DNA of 64,000 bases from Pardosa pseudoannulata (lineage: Eukaryota > Arthropoda > Arachnida > Araneae > Lycosidae). Numbering within the stretch: position 1 is the first letter of the stretch; every line of letters starts with the position of its first letter. Under the pieces are notes generated by a model. That model ran no database searches and was not told the origin of the DNA. It saw only the letters and a list, made by a program, of their open reading frames with translations. Where the stretch lies: NCBI GenBank assembly GCA_032207245.1, contig JAGEOH010000223.1:1-64000 (forward strand). The letters run 5' to 3'. Below, piece after piece: positions 11,057 to 21,813 of this stretch. The position numbers were made by a program, and so were the translations under genes.

Positions 11057-12029
11057 ATGGCGGTAGTTCAACAGGCTATCGAAAAATTAGATGTAACGAA
11101 CCATGTCAAGAGACATGAAGTATTTTTTAATAGAACGTGACTGCTGGAGTATAGTAACAGAGGAAGAGAAAGTCCTTGTTATCGACGAGAAGGGGATAAC
11201 TGCCAAAGATGTAAAGGACTTCAATTCAAGAGCACGTGTGGCGTTATCACTGATTTATTTGAACATACATCCGGAGTTCAAGTCTATAATCAAAACGTGT
11301 GAAACTGCAGTTGATGCATGGAAGACACTCAAAGACCACTACCAACCAGATAACCGAGCCCGTCATATGCAACTATTCTCGGAGTTACTAGCGTGCCGGA
11401 TGACAAGCCAATGAAAGCATAGACCTCTTTGCAGCGAAAATTAGAAGAATTAATGAACAGCTCAAGGACATTAACCAAGAAATTCCCGAAATATATTTAT
11501 GCTTTCAGCTTATACGATATTTGCCAGATGAGTTCGATACGATAGTGCAAAGTATGTTAAGGTGGAAGGAAGAGTTCACCTACAAGAATATAGTGCAAGA
11601 ACTTATAGCCGAGGAGTCGAGAATTCAACTTCGAAACCTGGATCGATCTGACAGCTGGAGTCCCGAAATTCAATATTCCTACAGAACGACAAGATGTGAA
11701 CTATGTAAAAGATTTGAACATTCAGGTAAAGGACATCAGCAAGCTGGGAATTCCTCAACAGTCTCCCCATCCAGAACCAAATCACCTGAACGGCAACAAC
11801 TTATACGGAAGCCTAGAGGTACGCGGAAGTCTAAAGGTAAAAACTGTCTGTCACGTAAAACTCAAGTAACAGGTACTATTTCTCATTTCACTCAAGCTTG
11901 TTACTCTAAAAATAACGTAGAAAACTGGGGCTGGGTCTTTGACACAGCTGCCGCTCATCACTTCTGTAAAGATAGAAATTTATTTGTTAAGTTTAAACCT
12001 GTTAATGAAACTATGTCATTTGCTGTTAA
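11057..12029 (+). pseudogene. Copia-2 gag and protease start
   Basis: MAVVQQAIEKLDVTN begins at 11057. The frame then shifts to 11103-11414 (MSRDMKYFLIERDCW), shifts again at a C insertion near 11412, and continues at 11415-12029. The gag matches copy 1 along its length. A cysteine cluster CELCKRFEHSGKGH stands where copy 1 has a standard CCHC knuckle. The protease motif WVFDTAAAHHFC lies near 11934-11970. The frame is cut at 12030 by the inserted MITE; the last codons of the 11521-12156 ORF are MITE sequence. Confidence 0.85.
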
Positions 12030-12562
12030 CCCTTTAGCGGACGGTGGTTTCGTAGGGAAACCTCCTGTTAAACATTTTTTTTCTCTATTTTTTGAGAAAT
12101 ATGAATGGTTTTTTCGGTTTTTTATGTTTTTGACATTTAAAAATTACAATAAATGATAGTACTACACTTAATTTATTTTTTTCTTTTGAAATATATGTAT
12201 TCAAACTTGATGTACCTGGAAAGTTAGTAATTCGATTTTTTCACGTATGACCCCTAGCAAAAATATCTATTCAAACAACACCTATAAATTGTTAAGCTAT
12301 TTATTTATTACACTTTTTAAGAACCCTTCTTTATTGTTCTTCCAATATAATTTAAATTTTAAAAAGTATTATGTTCACGCTGTACAAGAGGATCGGTTTG
12401 TCAGTTAACCCCCCTCAATCCTTTCTACGGTATTCTCTAATGCAAACCTAAGGCTTGTAAAGAAAAATTTTAATACATTTTGCATTTATAAGGTTTATAG
12501 GTAATATTTATAAACTAATTTCATTAAATTCCAAAGAGTTTATATAGGTGACCTTTAAAGGG
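12030..12562. mobile_element. 533-bp piggyBac-like MITE inside Copia-2
   Basis: The insert begins CCCTTTAGCGG and ends CCTTTAAAGGG, giving inverted CCCTTTA termini. It is flanked by TTAA on both sides (12026-12029 and 12563-12566). TTAA duplication with CCC-type ends is the signature of piggyBac transposons. The Copia reading frame runs intact up to the left TTAA and resumes in the same frame after the right TTAA, matching copy 1, which lacks the insert. It has no transposase ORF, so it is non-autonomous. Confidence 0.93.
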
Positions 12563-12566
12563 TTAA

Positions 12567-13440
12567 AGGTATTGCGTATCCTATAAAAGGTAAGGGTACT
12601 GTAAATCTAAGATTTGGTCAACAAATATTAAGGCTTGATAATGTAATGTTTGCTCCAAAATTAAGAGGAAATTTGCTTTCGGGTCCTCAATTAGACATAA
12701 AAGGTGTAAAATTTGAAGGTGGAGGAGGAAAAATCAAATTATTTAAGTGTAATGGAATATTATTTAATGCAGTTTTAAAAGATGGTATTTATTTTGTCCA
12801 CCCTTTGGTATCGGAGAAACCCCCTAAAAATGTTCATTTCGAGGTATCAGCTACATACGCTAATGAAATGGCTAAATGGCATAAACGGTTTGTTCATATT
12901 AGTCCCGAGTTGATAGAAATAACTAGCAAAAATCAATCCGTAAGGGGACTTCCCAAAGTTAGTAAGAAAAAATTTTCCTGTATGCTTTGCAGATTAAACA
13001 AGCAAAGGTGAGTTTCATTCAAATCCCTAAATAGAACTAGGTCTAAGCGTAAACTAGAACTGCTTGTCATGGATGTATGGGGACCTACGCAGGATATTGG
13101 CAAAAGAGGAGAAAAATATTTCTTGTCTATAATAGATGAATATTCTCGCAAAGTAGCTGTATATCCCTTACAGAATAAGTCTGATGTTTTTAGAGTGTTT
13201 AAGCAGCATATAGCTAGCTGAGAGGTTTTTAGGGAATAAGGTTAAATCTATAAGAACAGATAATGGAACAGAGTTTAACAATAGTAACTCTTCCAAGAAT
13301 TTTGCAGAAGTAATGGCATAAAACACACGAATTCACAAACACTTACTCACCGGAGCAAAACGGAATATCAGAGCGCTTCAACCAGACAATTCTAAACGGA
13401 ATACGAAAGCAGTTTGACGAAAACAGTTAGACGAAAGCAG
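12567..13440 (+). pseudogene. Copia-2 protease end and integrase N-terminal part
   Basis: After the insertion the frame reads the protease tail (GKGTVNLRFGQQ, MFAPKLRGNLLSG) and the GAG-pre-integrase domain (WHKRFVHIS, CMLCRLNK). A TGA follows at about 13009, where copy 1 has Arg. The integrase core is then readable with breaks: LLVMDVWGP, SIIDEYSRK, RTDNGTEF, and the EQNG region near 13355-13375. Several one-base shifts between 13215 and 13440 destroy continuity. Confidence 0.85.
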
Positions 13441-13441
13441 C

Positions 13442-14230
13442 TTGGCCCGAAGCTTTTGGCCTGAAGCGGCCTTATACTTTGCGTATACATGGAATCGTAT
13501 TTGCCATAAGAACCAAAATTTGACTCCATTTGAACTGTACAGTGGTCAGAAACCCTCAGTACGACATTTAAAACCGTTTGGCATAACTGCATTCATAGGT
13601 GTTCCAAAACAAAGTAGAACAAAGTTTGATGCAAGAGCGAAAAAGGGGGTATTAGTAGGATATGCATTTAAAACTAAGGGATACCGTTTGTGGTTGCCTA
13701 ACGAAGATAAAATAATTAAAACTATTAACGTTTCATTTCAAGATAATCTCAAAGAAGATCGCAACAGTGGAGCGGTGCTGGGCTTCAAAAACAGTAAAAC
13801 GCATAACGTGTATTACTCTGACCCAGACGATTACGACTCTCGGGAGAGTTCAGAGAGTGAATACAAAGAGGAGGATCAACCTAAGTATACTATTTACCCA
13901 CACTATAAACCACCGAAATCGTCATCTGAAGAGGAAAGTGCTGAAACAAGTGAAGGGAATACAGAAACGACGCCATTAAGAACAGTCACTTGGATACGAA
14001 AAACTAAGACACGACCTGACGGATCACGTACCGATATTCACTATTATGAGCAGGGCAAAAACCAGAGGTTAAGATCCCAAAACGATGTCAAAAAATACTG
14101 CCAGGATAATGGCATAGAATTCGTACCATCTTTGTTTTATTTTAAAGGCTCAAATAAGTATGAGGGTGTAGCACAAAGTTCAAACCTAACTGATATCAGC
14201 TCAGAACACACCAGTATTAAGAGTGATTGA
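13442..14230 (+). pseudogene. Copia-2 integrase C-terminal region and linker
   Basis: A 262-codon frame starts within the integrase tail (SFWPEAALYFAYTWNR) and carries HLKPFG and KGVLVGYAFKTKGY. A Ser/Glu-rich acidic linker follows, then a TWIRK-x-DGSRTD-x-YYEQ motif preceding the reverse transcriptase, also seen in copy 1 at about 5388-5450. It ends at TGA 14228. Confidence 0.85.
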
Positions 14231-14269
14231 CTAGCCGATGTAAGGATACCTAGAACTTTTAAACAGGCA

Positions 14270-15532
14270 ATGAAATCGTCGCAACATGAACTCTGGTATC
14301 AGGCAATGGAAGATGAAATTAAGGTTATGCACGATAGAAAAGTATGGCACTTAACTAAACTGCCAGAAAATTCTAAACCACTGGGGTGTAGATGGGTATA
14401 CACTATTAAACGTAACGAAAAGGGAGAAATAGTTCGTTTTAAAGCCATGTTAGTTGCACAAGGGTATAAACAGGTTAAAGGCGAAACTTATGACGAAACC
14501 TTTAGTCCTGTAGTCAACTTTGGCGTAATACGCTTTTTCTTTTCCTTATTAGTTTATCATAAATGTTGGTCCCATCTCCAGTGTGATATTAAGAGTGCAT
14601 ATTTGTACGCTCCACTGTCTGAGAATATTTATATGTCACAACCATCGGGCTTTACTATAAAAAGAAAAGAAAACTATTTTTGTAAGCTAGATAAAGCCCT
14701 ATACGGACTTCACCAGAGCGGACGTGTTTGGTATTTTGAGCTTAACAAAATTCTAATTGATATTGGTTTTCAAAAGTTTGAATGGTGTAACTGCGTGTAT
14801 AGATTTAGGACTGAAGTTGTATTAATGGTTTATGTAGATGATATTGTTATATTTGGAAAGACTAATAAGCGTATAAACGAAGTTGTAAGATTATTAGAAA
14901 AACATTTTGACCTAAAGACATTGGGAAAAACGAGAAAATTATTAGGGGTTGAATTTGAAGAAAACTCTAATTTACTTTCAATTCATCAACTTAACTATAT
15001 TGAAGATGTATGTAATAGATTTAAAGAATATCTTTCCCCCATTCCTTCCTTACCCATAGCTAAAGGTATAGTGTTCTCAAAGTCACAAAGCCCTAAATCA
15101 CAGCAGAAAATTGACGAAATGCATAAGTATCCGTATAGGAATTTATTAGGATGTTTAGCATTTTTAGCTAATCGTACAATACCGGATATCTCTTATGCAG
15201 TTAATATCTTCAGCCAATTCCAAAGTAATCCCGGAATGTCTCATTGGTCGGGTCTGCTTAAACTTCTAGTTTATATTAGTTATACCAAAAATTTAAAACT
15301 AAACTTAAAATGTAATAGTGGTAATATAATCACCTATTCGGACGCAAATTTTGCTGCAAACCGAGACGATCGTACTTCAATGGGAGGACAGTTCATTTTA
15401 TTAGATTCTTCCCCAATAATGTGGAGGACATTTAAACATAAATGTGTCAGCCTATCTACGATGGAAGCGGAGTTCATTTCTATGACTGAAACAGTAAAAG
15501 AAGTTTTTGTGGTTCGACAGAATTTTAGATGA
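14270..15532 (+). pseudogene. Copia-2 reverse transcriptase and RNase H, near intact
   Basis: A 420-codon frame covers an RVT_2 domain: GCRWVYTIKRNEKGE, then SAYLYAPLSENIYMSQP. The YVDDIVIFG catalytic motif is intact at 14831-14857. The connection region and an RNase H-like domain follow (NIITYSDANFAANRDDRTSMG; STMEAEFISM near 15455-15485). It would copy element RNA into cDNA. A frameshift near 15530 detaches the last segment (15540-15855, ending NNLADPFTKPL). Confidence 0.93.
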
Positions 15533-15930
15533 ATGTATCTCTAAAAACATATTAAATAACCACAAAGTTAAATCCCTTTTATATGTAGTCAATATGGCTT
15601 CAATGGACTTTATTAAATCTCCTATTAAATCATCTAAGCAAGCACATCGATGTCAAATTGTTTTTTGTTAGAGATCTATATTATAAGGAAGTTTTTATAT
15701 TGAAATACATTAATAGTAAGAATAACTTAGCTGACCCATTTACCAAGCCTTTAACTAAACGTGATTTAAACAAATTTCAAAAGTTGTATATTTTCAACAT
15801 AAAGTCTAAATTCGCGTTGCTAAATTTAATTTTGAAAATTTTTTCTATATTTTAGCATCAATTGAAATTATAACTTGAAGTGTTTAATTTTTTTTGTTAT
15901 ATTGAATGTATTTTTTAAAAAAAAAAAACT

Positions 15931-15950
15931 TGTTAAATTAGCTCAATCGT

Positions 15951-15999
<49 letters not shown>

Positions 16000-16206
16000 G
16001 ACAGTTTTTTTGTGACAGTTTTTTTCGCGGTGCTGGCTCTGCTCTGAGAGATATTTAAAAATATATCTTTTACGTTACCTATGTTTACAAATATTTTTTT
16101 TAGTTCGAAATAAATATTTTTATTTTTCAAGTCACGAACTCGTTATTTTCACTGCTTCACTCTGCTAGTGTGAAGCAGTAATAGGATCGTTGTATTATCA
16201 ACATCA
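15931..16206 (+). mobile_element. 3' LTR of Copia element 2
   Basis: It begins TGTTAAATTAGCTC directly after a 12-base A run that could serve as the polypurine tract. It includes a 47-base T run (15952-15998) and ends AACATCA at 16206. Its last 190 bp match the 5' LTR. No clear 5-bp target-site duplication could be assigned. Confidence 0.8.
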
Positions 16207-16334
16207 GAAAGAATAAATTAAGACTCATTAAGAGAAACACATGGAAAATAAGTCTTGATTAAATGATTTTATACAATTAAATATATGCCTAAGGAATACA
16301 ACTGGAATCAACTTATCATTTGTAGATATCAAAG

Positions 16335-16622
16335 ACTACTCTTGAGTCATCGTCGGCCCTAAAAAACAATATGGTGAAGATTTTTCTCAAAAGGTCTTTT
16401 CCTCAAGCTGCGGATGCTAGCCGTTCACCTTCTACTCTTCTGGTAACAACCTTGACAGCTAAAAAAATCTCGCAGAGAAAAAACAGGGGTCCATTCCAGA
16501 ACGGTGGGGGGGGAATCCCCCAAACCAACGGACACTTCTATTGGTTGGGAGAAGTCCGAAGTTTCTTCCTAGTTTAAACCGGTCCTGTTCTGGTATGTCT
16601 TTGACGATGACTCATGGGAAGA
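16335..16622. mobile_element. Possible small inverted-repeat element
   Basis: CTCTTGAGTCATCGTC near 16337 is answered by the inverted GACGATGACTCATGGGAAGAG near 16600. This leaves an interior of about 250 bp with no ORF of note. It may be a MITE lying between the Copia 3' LTR and the BEL 5' LTR. No flanking duplication is clear. Confidence 0.35.
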
Positions 16623-16643
16623 GGTAAAAAGAGCTGAACCGAA

Positions 16644-16843
16644 TGTTACGTTCCACGCTCGCGCACTGAGCATGCGTGAGGTTTCTGTTCGAGAGAGTTT
16701 CCTCAGTACGTGACCGAGTGAGCTCTGTGTAACATGGCAAACCTTCTGTCAACCAATTCAGTCCATATTTTTGTTCAATAAATGTTCGTGTTTGTGAATG
16801 ACGTCTTTGATCATTTTATACAGTCCATTTAAAAGCACATCCA
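16644..16843 (+). mobile_element. Probable 5' LTR of the BEL/Pao element
   Basis: It starts TGTTACGTTCCACG and includes TTCAATAAATG near 16773 as a polyadenylation signal. It ends shortly before a candidate primer-binding site, TGGTTCCTTGATCGG at 16850. The BEL gag frame opens about 110 bp later. No 3' partner was found after 27570, so both boundaries are tentative. Confidence 0.5.
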
Positions 16844-16962
16844 TTGTTGTGGTTCCTTGATCGGAGGATAAATAATTAAAGAACTGAAAATGAACCACAG
16901 TTTGACGTCTTTGAATAGGTTACGAGGACCTTAAACCGAGACTAACACGAATAAAGGAGTTT

Positions 16963-17764
16963 GTGGACAATTTTGACGAAAAAGATGCAACAGCCAAGCT
17001 TGCATTAAACAAAAATTTGTCTAGGTTAAGTGAAATCAACGATTCCATTAAAGAACTGAGGAATAGTTATTTTTCCCTTTCGGATACAGAAGATCCAGAC
17101 GAAGCATTAAAAAAATTTGGAGAACTGGAATCAACAGCCGACGATTTAGAGGTACGTTTGCAATTTCTTCTCTCAAAAATTAGTATTCAAAACGAAACGA
17201 AAGTAAATTTGTCATAAAGTTCTTTATCAAAAAATAAAATTGCCGGACATTCCACTGCCTGAATTTTCAGGAAATTATGACAAATGGAGCAGTTTTAAAA
17301 ATCAATTTAATAATCTTATTACATCTAACGAAAGTTTAAGTGATGAACAGAAACTACGCTATTTACAAGCTTCACTAAAAGGAGAAGTGAAATTTATTCA
17401 GAAAATTTCAAGAATTAGAGTCGCTATTTGAAAACAAGAGATACATTTCAGACACTCATATAAATGCAGTTTTGAACTTAGAAAAATTACTCATGAGTCA
17501 GATAAAGATCTTCAAAAATTAATTCATAATCTTCTAAAGCATTTACCTGGTTTGAAGCTTCTTAAACTCGAAACAAACAGAACTTTTGTTAATCAATACT
17601 GTTATTTCGAAATTAGATCGTGAAACAAGAAAACAGTATGAGATGTCTTTGAAAACAATAGAATTCCCTGAGTGGGATGAATTTATAAATTTTTTGCAAA
17701 AGAGAAGTCAGGTGCTTGAGAACATTCAACGCGCTTCCATCATTCCGAAATCGAAAGTGGATTT
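16963..17764 (+). pseudogene. BEL/Pao gag, 5' part
   Basis: Three consecutive frames (16963-17217, 17240-17431, 17586 onward) encode a helical N terminus. The BEL-type DUF1759 region follows, recognised by LPEFSGNYDKWSSFKNQF. The part with LINTVISKLDRETRKQYE extends to SIIPKSKVDFP, where the LINE insertion begins. Stops at about 17214 and 17429 and a frameshift break it. The rest of the polyprotein resumes at 23520. Confidence 0.88.
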
Positions 17765-17779
17765 CCCTCCGAAACATAA
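17765..17779. repeat. Left 15-bp target-site duplication of the LINE
   Basis: CCCTCCGAAACATAA here is identical to 23505-23519. It belongs to the BEL gag, and the frame continues on the far side. Confidence 0.95.
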
Positions 17780-18329
17780 CCCCTCAGGGGGTTTGCCTTC
17801 TTTAGGTAAACACGGGTGTCGCAGTCCCGAGGTACCCCAGCGATCTCCTCACCTTTCTTTATTTCCCCTCCTCTTGTCTGCTACTTTTTTTCTTTTTTTC
17901 CCCCTCGTTGCGGTATCCTTCTCGGAGGTGAGGGCTTTCCTCGTGATGCTATGCTCTATACTGAGCTTAGCCTCTCGAGGACTGTTTCCCGCCCACGTGT
18001 TTGCCGTGCATGTGAGACCCGTGTCCCCGGAAAAGGGGATCCTGGTAATTGAGGGAAACCAACACATTACTTTGGCCCCTGCTTCGGGTAAACGGAAGGT
18101 GCATATTCCCCGTATGCGTCAACCGGCTGGTCGTCACCCTTTGTGGTCCGGCTTAGGGTCAAGTGCACTTGGTATTACCTAGGCAATGCTTAAGGGTGGT
18201 AGGCGCTTTAAGGGATACTTGGTGTGCCTTTAGGCCCCGGCTAGCACTGGTGCATTTTCTGCATCCCTTGTTGGGCTCCGTGGTGAGTAGTGCCGTCGAG
18301 GTCTGAATTCCTTTCTTTCATCATGGTTC
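17780..18329 (+). other. LINE 5' UTR
   Basis: About 550 bp, GC-richer than its surroundings, beginning CCCCTCAGGGGG immediately after the duplication. It probably contains the internal promoter expected of this class. The 198-codon ORF crossing the junction from BEL into it is a chance fusion. Confidence 0.7.
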
Positions 18330-19585
18330 ATGAAACGCTCTCTATGTCCTGTGCTGTCAAAGATTATTAAAAAAAGGTACTTCATCATCCAAAAATGTGA
18401 TGGGTCATTTGAAACTGTCTCTCCATTCCTGATATCGAAAACACTAGAGACCTCTATAGGTACTCTAAAGACTATCAAAAAGCTCCGGTCTGGAGACCTT
18501 CTGGTCGAAGCTGGTGGGGAAAAACAAGCCTATGCATTAAGTAATTGTACCTCTCTTGGTCCCTTCAAAGTTACCGTGAAACCCCACGGATCACTGAATA
18601 CTTCCCAAGGTGTTATATCTGAGCAAGAACTGATCAGAACCCCAGAAGACGAGATTCTCGAAAACCTCAGAGATCAACGAGTGTGTGGCGTTCGTCGTAT
18701 CATTTTGCCTAAAAAATGGCGAAAATATACCTACCAAACATTTGGTGCTTACTTTCGACACTCCGGCACTCCCGAATAGTATCAAAGCTGGATATCTAAA
18801 AAAAGTTCTCTCGTTATTAATTTTTTTACATTAATTTTATAAGAAAAACACTCCAAGAAAAAACCCTAATGACCTGTTTTTATGTTTTATTGCCAGTCGT
18901 ATGGACATTCTCAGACATACTGTCGAAAGAACCAAACAGTATGTGCACAATGCTCTGAAGTTGGACACGATAAAGATGCCTGTGAAAAAGATCCACACTG
19001 TGCTAACTGCAAAGGCAATCATCCAGCATACTCTCGAAATGCCCGAAGTGGTTATATGAGAAAGAAGTCCGCCATAAAGGTTAATAAAAATATCTCGTTT
19101 TTAGAGGCTAGGAAATTGGTTGAATCTCGATCCCCGAAAGTCGGCATATCATACGCCAGTGCCACTGCTAAATATGTGAAGCATATAGGCATCCAAACCG
19201 ATGTATCTTTTGGACATAAACACTCATTACCGAGTTCCCCTGTTAGAAGTCAGTCAAAAGGTACTTCAAAACCTAAAACATCGACCAGACCATCCAAAAC
19301 AGAATCGTCAAAAAACATTCCAAGTCCTAAAATACCCCTTTCAAAAACTGTTCGGGCTACTCCTCTGATCTCCTTTCCTAAGCTTAGCATGAAAACAATT
19401 ACTAAGCAGAGGAAATCCTTAGGGGGCTCTCGAAATCAGAGAGACCCAAAATTTTTAAAATCTCCGGAAAACTGCTGCATCTGAGATGGAGCTTAGACTC
19501 TATTCTTCAGACGAGGACATTGGCATGGAGCCACCACTTTTACCGCCCTCTGCGCCTTGCTTATCATCCACCTCTTGATAGCTTC
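18330..19585 (+). pseudogene. LINE ORF1, gag-like nucleic-acid binding protein
   Basis: The frame 18330-18779 has the typical FETVSPFLISKTLE and IKKLRSGDLLVE motifs of ORF1 in this superfamily. After a frameshift near 18715 and a gap with stops, 18882-19484 carries three cysteine knuckles: CFYCQSYGHSQTYC, CAQCSEVGHDKDAC, and CANCKGNHPAYSR lacking the last Cys. A Ser/Lys/Pro-rich tail follows. ORF1 protein would coat LINE RNA. A further shift near 19484 moves the C terminus to another frame overlapping the ORF2 start. Confidence 0.85.
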
Positions 19586-20399
19586 CTTTATCTCCTGGAA
19601 CTGCAGTGGCCTTCGTCCTAATTGGGCAGAAGTTAAATCTCTTTTCTGGGACTTCAATCCTGTGTGTTTCGCACTTCAGGAATCCTACCTGAAGCCTGCT
19701 GATCATTTTAAAATTCGCCGTTACACTTGTTCTCGTAAGGATAATGACAGCGGTGGTAGAGCATTTGGCGGTGTTCCTCTTTTCATTTCGAATGATTATC
19801 TGTCCATATCCATATCAATTCAAACTTCACTTCAAGCTGTTGCCATACGGGTACATACCCAGCGGCTAATCACTATTTGTAATATTTACATACCACCTTC
19901 CATCTCTGTTGACCAGCATGAACTTGATGATCTAGTGCAGCAACTCCCTGAACCTTATATTTTACTTGGCGATTTTAACGCACACAGCCCGATATGGGGT
20001 AGTAAAGATACCAATTCCCGGGGTCAACAAGTAGAAAAACTTATTGCAGATCACAACCTCTGTCTTCTAAATAATGGGGAGAATACATATTTTCACGAAC
20101 CCAGTCGGACCTTCCATTGTCTGGACCTTGCCCTCTGCACGCCTTCACTTTTCCCACACTTCAATTTCTTTGTGGGTTCTGAGCTATTTCACAGTGATCA
20201 CTACCCGATTTTTGTTTCGCCCGCTGATAACGAAAATGGCATCTTCAAGCCATCATACTATATCTATGACCGAGCTGATTGGCCAACGTTTAAGTCTCAG
20301 GCTGTTATAACCTCAAACATGGTTGATGGTGACATTGATGATGCCTTTGATACCGTCACTCGTATCATTTTGAATACGGCCGATTCGACTATTCCTTAA
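19557..20399 (+). pseudogene. LINE ORF2 endonuclease domain
   Basis: The apurinic-type exonuclease/endonuclease/phosphatase domain begins ISWNCSGLRPNW and FALQESYLKP. It includes the LLGDFNAHSPIWGS motif and ends with the HSDHYPIFV motif carrying the catalytic His. These are the conserved metal and phosphate contacts of LINE endonucleases. TAA at 20397 ends the frame; a one-base shift continues the reading into the linker (20400-20811), which is badly broken. Confidence 0.9.
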
Positions 20400-20811
20400 A
20401 AGTTCCCCCTTCCGTGGCCGTCATCGGAAATCTTGGTGGAATGAGGAGTGCCAAACTTCTATTAGGGTACAGCGAAAAGCTTGAATCGTCTTTCGACGAT
20501 CTCCCACAAGTGAAAATCTAATTGCCTTTAAGCGTACACGCGCTGCTGCGAGGAGGATTCGTAGACGTAGTCAAAAAAGAATCTTGGATACAATATGTGT
20601 CGGGCATCAGTGGCACTACTGATGGTCGTCAGCTTTGGACCCAAGTAAAAAGGTCAATGGGAATTTCCCCTGACCGTCGAATAGCCTGTATTAGAGAAAA
20701 TGGGCCGCTACTCCGGCGGAGGTCGCTGATGTCATCGGTCGCCACTTTGCTGCTGTTTCAAACGGTAGTGTTTATTCCGAACCGTTTTTTAGCTACAAAC
20801 ATCAAGCTGAA

Positions 20812-21813
20812 ATGCAGAACTTGAACTTTCACTCTGACACCCAAATGGCGTATAATAGCCCATTTACAATGCATGAGATGCTTCGGTGTCTCAAAAGGAG
20901 TCGCAACTCATCGCCAGGCCCTGACGGGATAACCTACACTTTGTTGTCACATCTTTCTACAGAGTCGCTACAACAACTCCTATGTTTATATAATCGTATC
21001 TGGTTGGAACACGTTTTCCCTACTGCCTGGCGGTATGCTATTCTTGTTCCCTTTCCAAAACCTGGGAAAGATCAAACGAATCCCCAGCATTATCGTCCTA
21101 TTGCCCTTACAAGTTGCTTAAGCAAGCTCCTTGAAAAGATGGTGAACACCCGACTGGTTTTCCTTCTTGAGGAGAAGAGCTATATCTCCCCCTTTCAAAG
21201 TGGCTTCCGCCGAGGAAGGTCAACAATGGACAATCTTATTGCTCTTGAGACACAAATAAGGAACGCTTTCCTGAGACGTCAACACTTGGTATCTGTGTTC
21301 CTCGACATCGAGAAAGCTTATGATCGTACCTGGAGGTACGGCATTTTAAGAGATTTACACAACTCTCACCTCGTTGGGAATCTTACAATTTTTATAAAGA
21401 ATTTCTTGCATACCCGGTACTTCAATGTCCACATTGGGGGTACACTGTCTTGTACCTACACTCAAGATGAAGGTGTACCACAAGGAAGTGTGCTAAGTGT
21501 AACTCTGTTCTCAATTAAGATAAACATTATCCTGCGTCAACTCCCATCTGCCGTACATGGGTATCTGTATGTGGATGATCTGCAGATTTCTTGCGCAAAT
21601 AGTGACATGGCCTTTATTATCAATCAGATACAAACTGCGATTAATCGCATGGTATCTTGGAATGAGGAAAACGGTTTTACCTTCTCATCAGATAAATCCT
21701 GCTACGTTCACTTTTGTCGCTCGCGTCGCCTCCACGGACCCCGAAATCTATATTGGTACTTCAAAGTTACGTGTCGAGCCCGTTACCTGCTTTCTTGGTA
21801 TTTATCTGGATAG
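20812..21813 (+). pseudogene. LINE ORF2 reverse transcriptase
   Basis: RVT_1 blocks are in order: LKRSRNSSPGPDGITY, VPFPKPGKDQTNPQHYRPI, FQSGFRRGRSTMDNL, FLDIEKAYDR, GVPQGSVLSVTLF, and YLYVDDLQI with the catalytic DD. LSVTLF replaces the more usual LSPTLF. A frameshift near 21740 moves the thumb domain to the frame 21557-22546 (CFLGIYLDSHLTF, KLDYGCPVYGSA). Confidence 0.93.

Larger units (their letters stand above)
11057..15855 (+). mobile_element. Copia retrotransposon 2, internal region
   Basis: A full Copia gag-pol order lies between the two LTRs. It begins at ATG 11057 about 140 bp after the primer-binding site and is split at 12030-12566 by a piggyBac-like insertion. Disruptions placed by comparison with copy 1 are: indel near 11103, extra C near 11412, TGA at about 13009, frameshifts near 13215, 13300 and 13340-13450, a stop near 14230 and a frameshift near 15530. 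The 14270-15532 part is the best preserved. Confidence 0.93.

Noticed and set aside
17586..18182. 198-codon ORF crossing 17780
   Set aside because: It fuses BEL gag to the LINE 5' UTR across the insertion junction.
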